DNA from: Phycomyces nitens
Lineage: Eukaryota; Mucoromycota; Mucoromycetes; Mucorales; Phycomycetaceae
Direction: 5' to 3'
NCBI GenBank assembly: GCA_022702545.1
Contig: JAHRBC010000008.1
Coordinates: forward strand, 1,922,001-1,986,000
DNA: 64,000 nt
Position numbers and translations under genes: made by a program. The notes beneath the pieces are model-generated. The model had not been told where the DNA came from, did not search any database, and saw only the letters and a list, made by a program, of their open reading frames with translations. Shown piece by piece: positions 13,335-24,365 of the stretch. Each line of letters begins with the position of its first letter. Within the stretch, counting starts at the first letter, position 1.

Positions 13335-14864
13335 ATGGTATTAAAATTACCACACAATATTCTCTCGTATCTCGGAACGCATGTTAGAAAAGAAGATCGA
13401 CTTGCTTGTGCACTCGTCTGCAAACATTGGAAAGAACCATTTCTAAACGCATTTTGGGGAAGATTGGAGATTGGCTGGCACGTATATATCGACACACTGG
13501 ATTCCAGCGAACCATTTCTGATCAATGCGCACCGTGTATGGGCAGTGATATTTAATAGTAGACAGTCGGAGGGCTATGAAGATTTGTCGAAACTTTGGCA
13601 ATTTTTCCCAGGAATAAGATATCTTGAATTCAATGATTCATTTTCAGATACATATAACATTTCAAAGACATTGGATTGGAGTATCTGGAAGTCGTTGACA
13701 CATCTGGAAATACGTTTTAACTCCAAGTCTGAAACAGTGTCTTTTAAGAGTCTTTTCACAAATCTGTCGGTATTGGCTTGTCTTGTTCATCTTACACTTT
13801 GCCAATCATATAATCCATCCAAAGAATATACCATTTCATGGAATGTCTTTGAATCTCTTCACTACCATATGCCACGACTAGAGTATCTAAATCACAGTTT
13901 TCTTTTCGAGCCAATAGCGAAAGATGATATTGAAAGTATTAAAACAGTCGAAACAACACAAACCATGACAAGAATCTATTTTCAGGAGAATGTCGACACT
14001 CTTTGGTTATTCTATTTTGCATTAAAGTATCCAAAGCTACAACATCTCATTATTCAAAAACATTTTGATAAATCCAAATATAATTTAATTAATTATAACA
14101 ATCAGCAATATCAATCAGACCTTCAATTACTTTCAACACTCGACCAGTTCTTTCCTTGCTTAAAAACAGCAGTTACACGCCTTCAAACCAAAAATCTGTA
14201 TTCCCGTTTTATATTCTACGAGACTCTCGGGCACTTTGGGACAAAAATCAAACATGTCTACCTAAGTGATATTACAGATCTAGTAACAAAAGACGATATA
14301 ATCAGATGTATACACCCTATTTCCGAATCATTAAAGATTTTGCGGATTGAATTTTATGAACATAACCAGGATCCAGTACCTGCAGTAATGTTTTTTGAAA
14401 TTTTCTCAAGACTAGTCGCATTATACATCGATAGAAACAAGCAACCTGCAGTTTTTGCCGATAATATCTTGGAGTGCCTCCCAGCCTTACGGTTATTACA
14501 TATGAATGAGGTCATTTTCTCTCTCTCGACCAATACACATACATACATTCCACATCAGTTACAGAAACTGGAAATAAGAAAGTCATACATCAGCATCGAT
14601 GCCCTTAGTTATCTACTATTCTGTTGCAACCAACTGAAACATCTGAAACTCGCTAATATTCGCTCAAATATAGTTGATACAAATGGACAACTGATTTTCG
14701 ACATGTCAAAGACAAAATTGAATACATTTATTTATGCAGTTTATGATAGAAACACATTTTATCAATATAATTTGCCCAGACACTACGCGATTCAACAGTT
14801 GGGAAACGACAATGCTATATTACAAACAAGCTGGTATCATACATACTGTGACAGAGCAAATTGA
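13335..14864 (+). CDS. F-box/leucine-rich-repeat-like protein, single exon (509 aa)
   Basis: Second F-box-type gene in tandem with 11072-12904. The first ATG after the TATA-like AATATAAAAC at about 13286 is at 13335 and gives MVLKLPHNILSYLGTHV, then KEDRLACALVCKHWKEPFL, a good F-box. Upstream open frame lacks an ATG. Leucine-rich segments follow (FPGIRYLEF, YPKLQHLII, LPALRLLHMNEV, CNQLKHLKLANI). The protein resembles the neighbour in order and spacing, so the two are probably diverged tandem copies, as is common in mucoralean genomes. It ends at 14864 with no obvious C-terminal domain. Function beyond SCF adaptor is unknown. Confidence 0.85.
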   Translation: MVLKLPHNILSYLGTHVRKEDRLACALVCKHWKEPFLNAFWGRLEIGWHVYIDTLDSSEPFLINAHRVWAVIFNSRQSEGYEDLSKLWQFFPGIRYLEFNDSFSDTYNISKTLDWSIWKSLTHLEIRFNSKSETVSFKSLFTNLSVLACLVHLTLCQSYNPSKEYTISWNVFESLHYHMPRLEYLNHSFLFEPIAKDDIESIKTVETTQTMTRIYFQENVDTLWLFYFALKYPKLQHLIIQKHFDKSKYNLINYNNQQYQSDLQLLSTLDQFFPCLKTAVTRLQTKNLYSRFIFYETLGHFGTKIKHVYLSDITDLVTKDDIIRCIHPISESLKILRIEFYEHNQDPVPAVMFFEIFSRLVALYIDRNKQPAVFADNILECLPALRLLHMNEVIFSLSTNTHTYIPHQLQKLEIRKSYISIDALSYLLFCCNQLKHLKLANIRSNIVDTNGQLIFDMSKTKLNTFIYAVYDRNTFYQYNLPRHYAIQQLGNDNAILQTSWYHTYCDRAN

Positions 14865-15599
14865 CAAGAAAATATTTTGTTATGGGAGCTTGGAAAACGT
14901 GATATCGAATTCTGTCAGAGATATTTCAAAGACTTTTGCCGCAGAAAAAAGGGTGGAAAAGAGCGAAAAGACATTAAAGAAGATGACTATGGTTTTGTAC
15001 AAAGAAGATTTTGGAAAAAGATCTTCAATATGGTGTTTATATATTTCGGTTTAAATCTGTCAAGAGCTATATTTTCTTGCATGGAATAAAAAATGATATT
15101 TAATCAGGTATATTGATTTTGATTGATATTTCAGATTTCAATGACTTTTTAAACAAACTAATTATGAATACTCAACATTTTGATACCGTTAGCACTTTAT
15201 TCTCTGTCTATATTCATTTCACACCCATTCTTGTCCATTGTATCTTTCTATTACTTAAGGCATTTTTGCTTACAAGGGGTTTTTTTCGTGCTCTCTCTTT
15301 TTTTTTATTAATACAGAGTGGAAAATGAATCAATTTGGTATTTCAATGTTTGTATTTACCTTTAATGTATCTTCTACACTTTATTTTTTTTTATTCTCTT
15401 TATTCTTATAAACATAACGCCTTTACATTCAACTCATAAAGTGGAAACCCCTCGCAGACAATATATCTGCTGTTCATCTGATGAAAAGTTGATCATGATT
15501 GGGATGTACAAAGCAGGATTGTTTATTGCTAAAATTTCTCGACACAAAAATATCAAGGAAGAAATTCTTTATGGTATAATAAAAAAGATACAACAAGAC
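14865..15599. other. Intergenic stretch after the second F-box gene
   Basis: Open frames of 70-106 codons occur (14734-15054, 14877-15089) but show no family motif and overlap the end of the F-box gene in another frame. T-runs lie at 15300-15310 and 15384-15393. I see no supported gene. Confidence 0.4.
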
Positions 15600-16120
15600 A
15601 AAATCTGTTAAAGATTAGTCTCACTCAAGAAGACCCAAGCTTCTCAATGTGATGATTAATCGCCGTCAGACATTTGGAGAGATTACTAGTGAGATGAAGG
15701 CGATTGACATACCTATCTCAAAAGTTACAATTAGCAAGACCTTACCCAGTTTTGACTACAGCTGCTGCACTGCGTTTCCCAAGCCTTACTTGGCTCAACC
15801 AGACATGTTTCCACGTCTAAAGTGGGCTCAAGCAAGAATAAAGTAGAATGAGAAATGAAAAACTGTAATCTGGAGTGATGAGTCTCGGTTTCCTCTCTAA
15901 GCGAAATGGAAAGATTCGTGTATGGAGAAAATCAGATGAAAGGTACCATCCTAACTGTCTTCAACCAGATATCCAAGGAGATAGAATATCGGTCATGGTG
16001 TGTGGTTGCATTTGGGATGGAGGTATTGGACCTCTTGCTATACTCAAATGCAACATGAATGCAAAAGTATATACTTTAGTTGACAGGATTACTTTATTGG
16101 AGAGAATTTATCCTCTTTGA
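15600..16120 (+). pseudogene. Tc1/mariner-type DDE transposase relic
   Basis: Fragment of a DDE (DDE_3-type) transposase broken by stops and a frameshift. The 15649 frame gives RRQTFGEITSEMKAI, then VTISKTLPSFDY and KWAQARIK, like the end of a Tc1 helix-turn-helix region. After a stop at 15846 the same frame gives KTVIWSDESRF, the first catalytic Asp block of Tc1 transposases. The reading then moves to the 15875 frame, which gives KIRVWRKSDERYHPNC, QGDRISVMVCGCIWDGGIGPL, the second block. The third catalytic residue region is missing. No intact terminal inverted repeats were recognised. It is a dead copy. Confidence 0.8.
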
Positions 16121-16680
16121 GGAACAAGAGTTCTTTAGTGTCTTTTAGAGAAACAAAAGTAGTATGAGAGTGTTGTGTATTAAAACAAGGAATCTCGTAG
16201 TTTATATACTGACACATAAGGTAATTGAGTTGGATAAAGTAACTAGCTACGGGGCTATTATGGAAAAGGATGTTCAAGACATCTAGTGTGCATAGCCGGG
16301 TTACTAGCTAGCAATAGCTGTTGTTCCAATTTGAGGCGTGGTAATGAGGGACAATAAACTACTGCTAAGATGTGTCAAGAAGATATAGCTGCACTCAGTA
16401 AGGGTTGGGATGCGTCAAATAATATTTATGACTAGGCGTATGGGGATGAGAATCAGTTGTCAAAATATAGAAAATAGGAAAAGTGTTTTTAACGAGTTAA
16501 AAAGAGATCTTTTATTCATCTTCATTAAACTTTCTCACTTATGGCCTCCTCTACTTTTACTGCTTCATACTCCTCCCTACTTGGCCTGGTCTTCTGCTTC
16601 GAGGTGGTGGCCACCAAACACCACGCCCACTGTCTCAATACCAGATATTCTAATTCCCTTATTTAATCTCTATTGTGTAA
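16121..16680. other. Non-coding stretch between two transposon relics
   Basis: No motif-bearing open frame was seen. It is likely debris of the flanking elements plus host intergenic DNA. Confidence 0.35.
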
Positions 16681-17982
16681 TACAATTATCACTATAATTA
16701 TTGCTGTTATGTTGTCGCTCTGTATGTGGAATACTTTGTTCTGGCACTGGTTCGCGTGCAGCTGGAGAGCAAACAGGACGGTCTTTAATTCGCAGGCATT
16801 TATAGAGGTGGCCTTCTCCTCTGGGGTCCAGAACCCAGACGTCTCCATCATCGCGCTGGCGACGCCCCAACCCGAATCCGATGCATCTACCTGGATGTTG
16901 AGTGCAGGTTCGGTCTGCAACGGCGGACGAATCGGCATGCCATTGATTGTCTTGGCATTCTGGAGCCACCACTCCAACTCCAGTCTGGCGTCCAAGGAGA
17001 TTGTACACCGACTCTCCCACTTCGAAACCTGGTGTAGGCTTCGAGCTAGATCCCTTTGGAGGTACCGGACCCTTATCAACGCCTCGCCGATTGCTGGGAT
17101 CATCGCCGTGAATTTCCCTATCACGGACGCAAGTTGGCGGCAAGACTGGGTGCGAGAGATGACGTGCTTGATCTTGTCCCAAAGATTGAGCATCTTTGAC
17201 TTTGGGACAGACAACTTCATGGTTTTTTTATCGAACAGAAAACCCAGGAATTCTTGCTCCTGTGACGGGATCGTCACACTCTTCTTCTCGTTGATCACAA
17301 ACCCCAACGAAGTGAGGTGGGCCAAGGTCTTCTTCGTCGCCTTTATTGTCTCCTCGGGCGTTTTGCCCACCAAGCAAATGTCGACCAGGTAGTACACCAA
17401 TTGGATCCCCTGTGCTCAAAGGGGTTCCATTGCATATCTCATCAACTTTGAGAAAACAAAGGGCATGGCACAGAGTCCAAAAGCCAATGCCTTGAAGCGA
17501 AATACAGACTGCCGATGCCTGAAACTCAGGAAACTACGGCTCTCCTCATGAACTGGGACCACCAGGTATGCGTCCTTGAGGTCGATCTTTGTCATGAACG
17601 ACCCCTTTCTCAATATGTCCCGTAACGCTGGGACTCCCTCCATCTTGAAGTGCTGGATCTGCACAAATTCGTTTATACGCTTGCAGTCCAAGATTGGTCG
17701 CTTTTTGGTCTTCTCCTGGAGGACAAACATTGGAGATAAGAAGCGGTCGTCCGCGTCTGATGACTTTTCCATGACTCCTGTAGCTAAAAACTTTGCTACA
17801 GCGTCGTCCATATCTTTCAAAGCTTCGTCTGCCAACGGACGCAGAGGAAAGAACCATGGTACTGAATCAGACCAGAACTGGACTTGATATCCATTTCTGA
17901 CCATGTACAATGCTACGGCAACAGGAGTAATAACTGTGAATAGAATGGTAACATGCTGCCATTTATTTCCGTTCTGGTTCAT
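16663..17982 (-). pseudogene. DIRS-like retrotransposon RT/RNase H fragment, inactivated
   Basis: One continuous frame on the minus strand, interrupted by a single TGA at 17416-17418. The first part has the RT blocks VQFWSDSVPWFFPLRPL, ILDCKRINEFVQ, MTKIDLKDAYLVVPV, FLSFRHRQSVFRFKALAFGL. The second has the active-site region changed to YLVD (Asp codon replaced by GTC at 17383-17385), SLGFVINEKKS and EFLGFLFD, then an RNase H start QVDASDSGWGV, INACELKTVLFAL and QSDNITAI. Block order and the RNase H sequence resemble DIRS/tyrosine-recombinase retrotransposons rather than Ty3 or Copia. The element is truncated at both ends and lacks a recombinase. GC content is clearly higher than the flanks, fitting an insertion. 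Confidence 0.82.
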
Positions 17983-18570
17983 TATATCTCGGCAGATTGT
18001 GGTTGAAAGGTAATGCCATCAATGGCAATTCATAAAAGTGGGATGCAATTTCTTTATTTTCAAAAAAAAAAAGAAGAAGAAATAGCTTGAGTACCCTTGA
18101 AATGTGCTGTAGTCTGCAAAGGTCTCTTTATTGAAATGGGCGTTTGGTTTAGTGATGTCAGGTTTTCTTGAGACAAATCATCTATGGTATGTGGATGAAA
18201 TTGGCACATCTGCCGTTTTATTTTAAATTTAATTTTTCCGAATTTTTTATTTTATTTTGTTTGGGATTAATACAGTGGTGTAAAAAGAAGTACTCTTTTT
18301 TGGTATTCATTGGTATGGCCAGTACTTATACTCCACAGCCTTTATGCCTTTAGCCATAATGAGCTCTATTACAAGCACAAGCTTCATGGGTGTCTCAGAC
18401 AGCATGAGCCTTGACGGATATCTAAAGAGAAAAGGTGAGGATGGGTGAAAAGAGCAATGGCTTCAGATATGGCCAAGGACAGTCAATATCGGGAACTTTT
18501 TTTTTCTGGAGCAATAAAAAGTAGTGTCGCATAGTATCAGTATATTTAGACAGATAGGCCAAATTGAAAT
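17983..18570. other. Intergenic stretch, no gene recognised
   Basis: AT-rich with an A-run at 18061-18072 close to the 5' end of the DIRS-like fragment. No conserved protein motif or RNA gene was seen. Confidence 0.35.
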
Positions 18571-18572
18571 GA

Positions 18573-18880
18573 TTAGGTGTGGTGGTAGACAAGATAAAGT
18601 GGAATGAACCCGGTTGTAGGCTTTTCTTCTTCTTCTTGATCCAGAAGCAGATCCACGCCTGGGTGCTTGGACAGTTGGGCATGATTCATGACAAGGTGAG
18701 CGAGACTGTTGTTTGCAATGGACCAGTTGGACATAAAGCCAGACTGGGTAAAAGTAATAAAAGTGATGCAAGTATGGGATACAGTCAAAGGATTTCTATT
18801 ATGGAGTTGCAGTTGATGGAGAGGGATTGGACGCCAATTGTTGAGGGTATAAGTGTCGCAAAAAGGGTTCACTACAAGTA
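18573..18880 (-). pseudogene. LINE reverse-transcriptase fragment
   Basis: Minus-strand reading gives LNNWRPIPLHQLQLHNR, SGFMSNWSIANNSLAHLVMNH and AQLSKHPGVDLLLDQEEEE. These align, residue for residue with substitutions, to NWRPISLINC, SGFMCNRFIADNGLLARLVMHH and AQLSKHPDVALLLDQEKAYDR in the larger LINE relic at 45786-47601. NWRPIS is the canonical RT block of non-LTR elements. The DNA is visibly related too (shared runs around 18600-18720 and 46725-46860). Stops and small indels show it is dead. Confidence 0.85.
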
Positions 18881-19601
18881 CATCAATTCCACTCGCAGTG
18901 ATCTTGATCAATCCAAACATCTTTTAGGACTTTTGTTATGTTGACCATTGCTTCATAGTGTCTGGCAGTATCCATGTCAGCAGCATGCTTAAAGGCAGCG
19001 GGTTATTTGTGGCTGGTGTGGAAGGAGAGCATTGACTTGGATTTGATTGGAGTGGTCAGGTTTGAGGTACTGCTCATGGCTGTTGACATGAGCATCTACA
19101 TGGATGTAATTACCAAAACTTGGACCCAAGGAACAACCAGAGAATGAAATGATGCAGGAACCTTTGACAGTTAGGCCATCAGAGGTGACCTTGCCAATGA
19201 GCTCATGTGTTTTTGGTTGGCAAGGGATGTATGGTCCTGCTGGTCTGGAGCATTGTATCATGGTCATAAAACCCATCGTCCGAGGTAACCTTGCCAATAT
19301 TGAAAACAGCTCTGGTCGAATTGAGTGCTCTGACTTGGGATATAGTGATTATATTCAGATAAGGAAGTCTCCCTCTCAGAAAAGTGAAGAGTGAGAGCAC
19401 CTTTTTCATAATAATAATAAAAAGATACTCTTCTTTGCTGCCATTGTGTATTTGACATCTTTTTGAAAAATATCGCAACTTTTCTTGCGACATTAATTTG
19501 GCAAAAAGGTATACTTGTGACTTTGTTGCCCAATAATTTAATTCTAGAGATACCATTTTAGCAAAAAGGTATATTTATGATTTTTTCTGTTTAATAATAA
19601 T
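18881..19601. other. Stretch with possible further LINE debris
   Basis: A 102-codon minus frame (19297-18989) sits just 5' of the LINE RT fragment in element orientation. It could be part of the same element, but no motif I can name is present. The rest is AT-rich 3' flank of the HIU hydrolase gene. The sequence GCAAAAAGGTATA occurs twice (19500 and 19561), a short direct repeat. Confidence 0.35.
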
Positions 19602-20070
19602 TTAACTGCCGCGATATGTGGTGTATGAATAAGGACTGAGTAAAAGAGGGATATGATAATGCTGTTCGGGGTTTGCAAGTTCGAATACAATCTAATCCAA
19701 TTAAAAGAAAAAGAGTCAATTGAGCTCAATATAAAATACACTTTTCTTACCTGAACATAGGGATAGAAGCATTCTTGGTTAATGGTGTCAAAAAAGGCCT
19801 TTGTTTCAAATGTCACTCTGTAAATTCCCTTTTCTGCCTTGTATCCAGCAGGCAGAAGGTTAGGGCAACGGCCGTCTTCATTGGTAACTCTGGAGAATAA
19901 TTGTCAATATGTATTATTGTAGGCTGTGATTTATCTACTCACGATGTCGACAGGACAGAGAATTCGCCCTGGTCCAACTTCTCAATCTTGACACCCACAT
20001 TCTTGCCGGGTGTGCCAAGTGAGGCCACAAGTACGTGGCAAGTAACTGGACTCTTTTTATCGGTGGACAT
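19602..20070 (-). CDS. 5-hydroxyisourate hydrolase (transthyretin-like)
   Basis: Converts 5-hydroxyisourate, the uricase product, to OHCU in purine breakdown. Three exons: 20070-19943, 19889-19751, 19691-19602. The start MSTDKKSPVTCHVLVASLG contains the family CHVL block with its catalytic His. The middle has VTNEDGRCPNLLP and a Phe-rich segment FETKAFFDTI. The end HYHIPLLLSPYSYTTYRGS is the diagnostic C-terminus, with the YRGS tetrapeptide that separates enzymes from animal transthyretin. Length (about 117 residues) is normal. No peroxisomal targeting signal is seen at the C-terminus, so a cytosolic location is inferred. Confidence 0.95.
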
Positions 20071-20973
20071 GGGCTATTCATTTGCATTTATCCATATTTG
20101 TATCAAGTCGTAGACAGTGGCTATATTACCGTCAAGTGGTTTTTGATAGAGGCAAGTCGCAAAGGTGCAGACATACACTCGGAAAAAGAAGAAGCAGAAG
20201 AAAAAGAAGCGTAAAAAATGGCTGGTGGCTCGGATTGCACCTGTTTATACTCAAATTCCTTTTCTGGATTGTCGGCAATTCAATCCAATCGATGCTGTTT
20301 AGAGTTTGGTTTCGATCATTTTTTTTGGGGGAACACGGCGAATACTTTCTCTATAGTCATTAAAGAAGCACCAATGTCTGTACATTCTAGCAGATAATCC
20401 CAAATAGATTGTCTAGTGTGTGTAGCTGCCTAAGTTGCAGTGTCCATATTGCAATATATTGCAATATATCCAAAGTGTCAAAGCTTAAAGATGTGGAACA
20501 GCTTGTAGGAATTGAAATGCTTAATTTTGACAAAAAAGAAAAGTTGGCTAGTCTTGTATTAGTTATATAGCCAGGTGTATTGGTTATTAATCTCTATAGA
20601 CCAACAGGTCTACATGGCAACCACGCCTTTGCTATTAAATATCCACCAAGAATACATTTACGTACCATACTTTAGAATAACTAGATCTCTTGTTTTGCTT
20701 GGAACCCAAAATACCCAGAATAACAGTCAATAAAGACTTTGATGAAATACCTTTGGTCTTGCATCTATGGAAACCTTTCTTTATTTGATAAACAATGTGA
20801 AAATAGTGGGTGCCCTTGATTTGCAAATAAACTGATATAGTGGAATGAAAAAAGAAAGAAAGATATATTGGTCAGGCCGGGCAAGATTAGAATGCAAGCT
20901 TGGTGATCTTTTTAAGTCCAAGTCCAAGACGGAACATTATTTATTATCGTTGTTGCCTTTTTATCACCGTAGC
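20071..20973. promoter_or_regulatory. Shared divergent upstream region
   Basis: Lies between the minus-strand HIU hydrolase and the plus-strand gene at 20974, so it must hold both promoters. A small palindromic direct repeat of ATATTGCAATATATTGCAAT is visible at about 20449-20468. No gene recognised. Confidence 0.35.
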
Positions 20974-22161
20974 ATGTCGGTTTATCTTTCAAAAGACACA
21001 ACCCCACCATCCATTCCAGAAACCACCATAGCCTCAGAAAGCTCGAATCCTATACTATCCCTAAACACTCCATTGTCCATACAAGAAACAATGGACTACA
21101 TTATTCAACCCAATGTAAATGACCAAGGTAAGAGTATATGCGTAAAAATGATCCATAAAACACACGATTATCTCATTTCCAAGGCTAAAATGATAGGTAA
21201 TATTGCAAATACAATATATAATCAACCAGACAACTTGCAGCCTCAAGGATCCCAATTGTTTAAAGGTAGAAAACACCAAGATATCACGAGTACAAACTTT
21301 TTGCTTATCCGTAATAATCACTCAGAGACCCCACAAGAGATTGAATATACACCAATAGAGTATCCTTGGGAGAACAATAGTGGATTAGAACCAACGTATG
21401 AAAACACTGTACCTAGACCGTTGGCTGGATATGAAGGCACACCAAACTTTGTCGATTCACCCATTGATCATGTTCAAGCTGAAAATGTTGAGCGATACCA
21501 GACCTGGATCCCAAATGGGCCTGAAAATGATGTTTACTACCAGTCTTTTCCGCTTGATAATGCCGTGGAGACTAATGTGGATAACAACAACCCCATATAT
21601 CCATTAGAAGAAGATCGGTATGAGATCCAGGCAGTCCAAGATACTTACTCTGAAAACAGTATTCTGGAATATGCATCGTCCATGGTCCCAAATATAATAA
21701 CATATGATGTTACTACAAGCGATGAACCTGCAGAGAATATACTGCCACAGCAATTACCTCTTTTTACAGACGAAATAACTGCTGCTGCAGTGCCCGTACC
21801 AATACCAGCAGCAAAAGAGACAGCAGACCACAAAGACATACCACCAAAGACCCCAGAACCATCTCCTAACAAAGAACCCTCAAACAATGTTCCGCCTCCT
21901 CGTCCACAACGCAAACCACTCGGCTCAGACCCAGCATTACCACAGCCTGATACTATACCAGCCCCCGCAGCTGCTGCCCAGCAACCCGAAGCCCATTATC
22001 CTATAAGCTTACCACCTGGCAGTGATCTTGGTACCCTAGGACAGATTGGGATCTTTGAGTCTTCGTCACCTTCACCTTCAGAAGGACTGCAGTCAATTTT
22101 GTTTTGGGTTTGCATTCTTAGTCTATTCTTTACATTTAATAACGGAAGACCAGGAAACTAG
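20974..22161 (+). CDS. Unrecognised proline-rich protein with hydrophobic C-terminal tail
   Basis: I do not recognise this protein. The open frame starts at 20845 (ATG), with a second ATG at 20974; the latter follows a CACCGTAGC context and begins MSVYLSKDTTPPSIPE, giving 395 residues. The body is polar, with many Asn/Pro/Glu. A Pro-rich region holds candidate SH3 ligands (PPPRPQRKPL, PPKTPEPSP). The last 25 residues include a hydrophobic run (ILFWVCILSLFFTF), which could be a tail anchor. That run could also be an intron read through: strong donor-like sites (GTAAGA at 21129) exist. Codon use looks coding across the whole frame, but gene reality and start are moderate calls. Confidence 0.55.
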   Translation: MSVYLSKDTTPPSIPETTIASESSNPILSLNTPLSIQETMDYIIQPNVNDQGKSICVKMIHKTHDYLISKAKMIGNIANTIYNQPDNLQPQGSQLFKGRKHQDITSTNFLLIRNNHSETPQEIEYTPIEYPWENNSGLEPTYENTVPRPLAGYEGTPNFVDSPIDHVQAENVERYQTWIPNGPENDVYYQSFPLDNAVETNVDNNNPIYPLEEDRYEIQAVQDTYSENSILEYASSMVPNIITYDVTTSDEPAENILPQQLPLFTDEITAAAVPVPIPAAKETADHKDIPPKTPEPSPNKEPSNNVPPPRPQRKPLGSDPALPQPDTIPAPAAAAQQPEAHYPISLPPGSDLGTLGQIGIFESSSPSPSEGLQSILFWVCILSLFFTFNNGRPGN

Positions 22162-22259
22162 AAATTTACACTTTTTTTTGCGAGGAGACATAGACAATTA
22201 TTATAATATTTTTATTATTATTATTATTATTTCTCGACATTAACCTTTGCTACTCATAT

Positions 22260-22295
<36 letters not shown>

Positions 22296-22580
22296 TCATT
22301 ACTTTATACATTTCTATATTCTAATTGCTGAGCGCTTTCATTCATTTTCTAATAAAACCAAGTCCTATCTCTGTAAATCTACAAATGGAATACATGTGGC
22401 TGTAATAATATAGTCTTGTTTTTTTTTGGCTAACAAAATGGCAATGAAGAAAGGACATCTTTCTCGCAAACAAAGTATATAGATATGATGGAGAAAAACA
22501 AAAACAAAAACAAAAAAACGAAATAAATAAAGCTACTTTCCATGTCAAGTACAATAGTAATATTGGCCTTCCCCCCTTTT
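22162..22580. repeat. Convergent 3' region with ATT and CTA microsatellites
   Basis: Lies between the convergent ends of the genes at 20974 (+) and 22581 (-). An (ATT)n tract lies at about 22212-22235 and a (CTA)n tract of about 12 units at 22258-22297. No gene seen. Confidence 0.8.
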
Positions 22581-23811
22581 TTAATCTCGCGAATGAGGGA
22601 CATTATGTGTATAACCCGATGTGTACATCTCTTGGTGGGGTTGATAATATCCATGAGAAGAATAGTCAGCAGTATTAGGGGCATAGTATTGCTGGTCGTA
22701 ATTGACAGTTTGGTAGAGGTTCTGGTGCACAGAATGATCCGTGGCAATTGGATATTGACCATAGGCTGATCCACGCATCCCGCTATCTTCATAATACACA
22801 TTTTGCACATTGGGTGAGGGTGGCATTGTCTGGTATGGATATACAGTGGTCTCCATAATTGGGGTTATTGGTGGTGGTGCTACAAATGCTCGGACCTGTT
22901 TTGGTGTCGAAGCAGAATTTGCTAGAGACATGGGTCGTCCACTCTTCATGCTACTTGCTTCCATAATGTAATCTCCATGGCTTTCGTGCAGAGGAGAAGG
23001 GTAGAATATACCGTCTCCCTTGGCATTGGTGTAGAAATCACTGCTTCGTTTGCTCTTTTTTCGCTTCATAATAAGGCATCCCAATAAGACTAAAAGGGAT
23101 TGCAAAAATATGTCAAGTTTATAAATTGGCCATGCAGGGTAATAATCGTTTTTTTTTTCCTTGATTTTACCTATCAAACAAAGCAATACAACCACACCAA
23201 TTACACCTCCAACCACAGCCGCTCTGGTGTGGGCTCTGGAGTTAGAGTGCCTTTGTGAGTCTGGGCTTGCAATTGTGGTAGGAAACACAACATATGATGT
23301 GGATGTATAGGTAATGATCATTGTGCCAGACGATGTGACGGCAACCACAGGCTTTCCTGAAGACGTAAAGACCGTCTTGTTTGGTCTAGGCTTTGGACTG
23401 GGCTCACTACCTTTGGAAGGATCTGTATCTGAATCGGTTTTCTTGTCATTTCCTTGGTCTGGTGTGGAAGATTGGCCTCTGTCTCTTGTCCTCGTAGGCC
23501 TTTCCTCTGTCCTGTCTGGCACTCGAGGGACCTGTTGTGCGGGGGATTCGGTAGGTCTAGGCTACAGAAATAGTGAATTAAGCTTGCAATTTTTTGTCGA
23601 GATGTACCAAACCTACAATAAGATCGCTTGTAGTCCGGGGACTATTAGTGGCTGTTGGTTGACCGGTTCCAATGGGTTGGCTGGTATGTGTATCTTGGGC
23701 AGCAGTAGTCGGGCTAGCTGAAGACTGGACGGCCGATACGGCAGGAATGGCAGCAAGTAAAGATGCTGCTGCAGAACCGTCTGAAAGCACACTTGAAAGC
23801 AAGCCTGACAT
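22581..23811 (-). CDS. Single-pass membrane protein, Mid2/WSC-sensor-like architecture
   Basis: Three exons: 23811-23617, 23561-23171, 23089-22581. The ATG at 23811 is used because the upstream frame starts only with TTG. Order: a short hydrophobic N-terminus (LLSSVLSDGSAAASLLAAIP), a Ser/Thr/Pro-rich region of about 150 residues likely O-glycosylated outside the cell, a transmembrane helix (AAVVGGVIGVVVLLCLIV, continued by LLGCLIM after splicing), a basic stop-transfer KRKKSKR, and a Tyr/Pro/Gln-rich cytosolic tail of about 150 residues. Joining exons 2 and 3 completes the helix, which supports the splice. Layout resembles fungal cell-wall stress sensors (Mid2-like), but no cysteine-rich WSC domain is present. 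Function is inferred from layout only. Confidence 0.75.
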
Positions 23812-24365
23812 TGTGGATTGTTTGTTTTCTGAGATGCAAGGAGAAGAAGAACGGTATTGAAGCAAAGAGGGAGGTTTACATGCAACTTATTGGATCTGAC
23901 ATGCGCTCTACGTTTTCGGGTTGCACACAGTCAAAATACATAAGAAGCAAACACTCCTCTTTTCTTTTTTATTACTACTTTCCAACACCTTGGCGCTCTG
24001 CTTACAGGCCTCTAGCAGAATGACTCTACTGAACCTTTATGCTGCTCAGGTGGCCTATCTACACAAAACCAGAAAAAGGGAGAACGTGTATTGTGCAAAG
24101 GGGGGGCTATAATGGCAGAGTAAGCAAGAACAAGACATATAAATGATTCCAAACTTAACATACCCCTTCTCTCCCTCATTCCCCTGCCCTCTTTTTTCTT
24201 TTCTTTTTTGATATATAGAATCTATATATTCTTTTTTCAAATAATAATAATAATAATAGTCTTTATTTCACACATCTGGCCTCTCATTTTCCTCCCATGG
24301 ACCCGTCGAAACCACACTTTGAGTCCTGAAAAATAACAATAATAACCAGCACGATGATTTGTTTA
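23812..24365. other. Intergenic stretch upstream of the Mid2-like gene
   Basis: Holds the promoter of the Mid2-like gene and the 3' flank of EMC8/9. An (AAT)n tract lies at about 24241-24258. No gene seen. Confidence 0.4.

Noticed and set aside
16673..17392. 239-codon plus-strand frame
   Set aside because: Antisense to the DIRS-like RT, whose motifs are unmistakable on the other strand.
18989..19297. LINE endonuclease domain
   Set aside because: Position fits the RT fragment, but I could not find catalytic endonuclease motifs, so it is only noted as possible debris.
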